DNA from: Acidobacteriaceae bacterium
GTDB lineage: Bacteria > Acidobacteriota > Terriglobia > Terriglobales > Acidobacteriaceae
NCBI GenBank assembly: GCA_003167305.1
Contig: PMTP01000185.1
Location: 11,499-17,136 of the forward strand
Direction of reading: 5' to 3'
Length of the DNA: 5,638 bases
Under the pieces are notes generated by a model. The model saw only the letters and a program-made list of their open reading frames with translations, ran no database searches and was not told the origin of the DNA. Below are positions 5,178-5,638 of the stretch, piece by piece. The position numbers and the translations under genes were made by a program. The number at the start of each line of letters is the position of its first letter. The stretch's first letter is position 1.

Positions 5178-5638
5178 ACAACTTGAGCAATACTCCCATT
5201 GCAGATGCCTTCAGCGCGGGCCTTCCGCTGCCCTCCACGCTCGATCCGCGTTTTGAAGAGGCACTGCGCCATGTGCTTGACCATCCCGGCAGCCTCATCC
5301 GCCCGCGCATGGTTCTGCTGGTGGCGTCGGCCTACGGGCTGGATGCCGGGGCTGCGCGCGATCTGGCGATCGCGCTCGAATACTTCCACACCGCATCGCT
5401 TATCTTCGACGACCTTCCCTGCATGGACAATGCCATGGAGCGGCGCGGAGTGGCGTGTGTGCATTTTGAATTTGGTGAGGCGGAGGCGATTCTCTCCGCA
5501 CTGGCGCTCATCAATCGCGCTTACGCGTTGATCTGGCGAGCTGTTTCCTACGCCTCCCGGGATTCTCAGCAGCACGCAATGGCTTACATCGAGCAGCTTC
5601 TCGGCGTGCACGGGCTGCTCAACGGTCAGAGCCTCGAT
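5153..5638 (+). CDS. Polyprenyl (farnesyl/geranylgeranyl) diphosphate synthase family, 3' end missing
   Basis: An open frame of 162 codons running off the right edge. It matches the N-terminal half of trans-isoprenyl diphosphate synthases, which condense isopentenyl diphosphate with an allylic diphosphate to make C15-C20+ precursors for quinones, carotenoids or other terpenoids. Seen: LIRPRMVLLVASAYGL (about 49-64), the substrate-binding Arg region; the first Asp-rich motif DDLPCMD (about 86-92), whose aspartates bind Mg-diphosphate; ERRG soon after; and GQSLD at the edge, like the GGQALD of FPP/GGPP synthases. Unusual points: the run after the motif is NAM rather than further aspartates, and the usual 'GD' of the AILxGDxLL helix is missing (AILSALALI). 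The second Asp-rich motif is off-window. The likely start is ATG 5153, with GAAGAG 9 bp upstream (AGGAG directly abuts it). ATG 5174 is an alternative. Chain length cannot be assigned. Confidence 0.85.
   Translation, partial: MDAQSGCMNNLSNTPIADAFSAGLPLPSTLDPRFEEALRHVLDHPGSLIRPRMVLLVASAYGLDAGAARDLAIALEYFHTASLIFDDLPCMDNAMERRGVACVHFEFGEAEAILSALALINRAYALIWRAVSYASRDSQQHAMAYIEQLLGVHGLLNGQSLD

Noticed and set aside
5072..5611. Minus-strand 179-codon open frame
   Set aside because: It is antisense to the prenyl synthase frame, which carries the DDLPCMD and GQSLD motifs. The minus translation shows no recognisable domain.
1..5638. CRISPR array, tRNA/rRNA, insertion sequence or attachment site
   Set aside because: I saw no spaced direct-repeat array, no tRNA-like cloverleaf, no transposase or integrase motif and no flanking terminal repeats.

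Overview
The window is GC-rich and gene-dense. Its gene content suggests an Acidobacteriota chromosome, probably a Terriglobia/Acidobacteriaceae-type genome. This is inferred from protein style: a two-heme cytochrome of the photosynthetic-reaction-centre cytochrome family, a DmsE/MtrA-like decaheme cytochrome next to it, and a carotenoid/terpenoid-type prenyl diphosphate synthase. No rRNA or other taxonomic marker is present.

Left part (1-2327, + strand): a c-type cytochrome operon. The first gene is cut by the left edge. Its visible part has the end of one cytochrome c domain and two complete ones. After 40 bp comes a short two-heme cytochrome starting at GTG 799. It overlaps by ATGA a decaheme cytochrome with ten CxxCH motifs. 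Together they show 14 heme-attachment motifs in about 2.3 kb, consistent with a periplasmic electron-transfer chain. No outer-membrane porin (MtrB type) or terminal reductase gene follows; the operon ends at 2327.

Middle part (2328-4814): after a 123-bp gap, three genes run on the minus strand. In transcription order they are an OmpR-family response regulator (4814 to 4137), a two-transmembrane HAMP sensor histidine kinase overlapping it by 20 bp (4156 to 2738), and a 60-residue Ala/Pro/Ser-rich hypothetical protein with its own ribosome-binding site (2633 to 2451). The cytochrome operon and this group are convergent.

Right part (4815-5638): a 338-bp intergenic region separates the regulator from a rightward prenyl diphosphate synthase gene that runs off the right edge. 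The gap holds three GTC-centred half-sites exactly 11 bp apart (a possible response-regulator operator), a near-perfect 14-bp-stem inverted repeat just upstream of the synthase, and a possible 58-codon basic leader ORF whose stop overlaps an alternative synthase start as ATGA.

Most of the window is recognisable. The least explained parts are the intergenic control region, the small hypothetical protein, the kinase's sensor domain, and the decaheme cytochrome without a visible porin partner.
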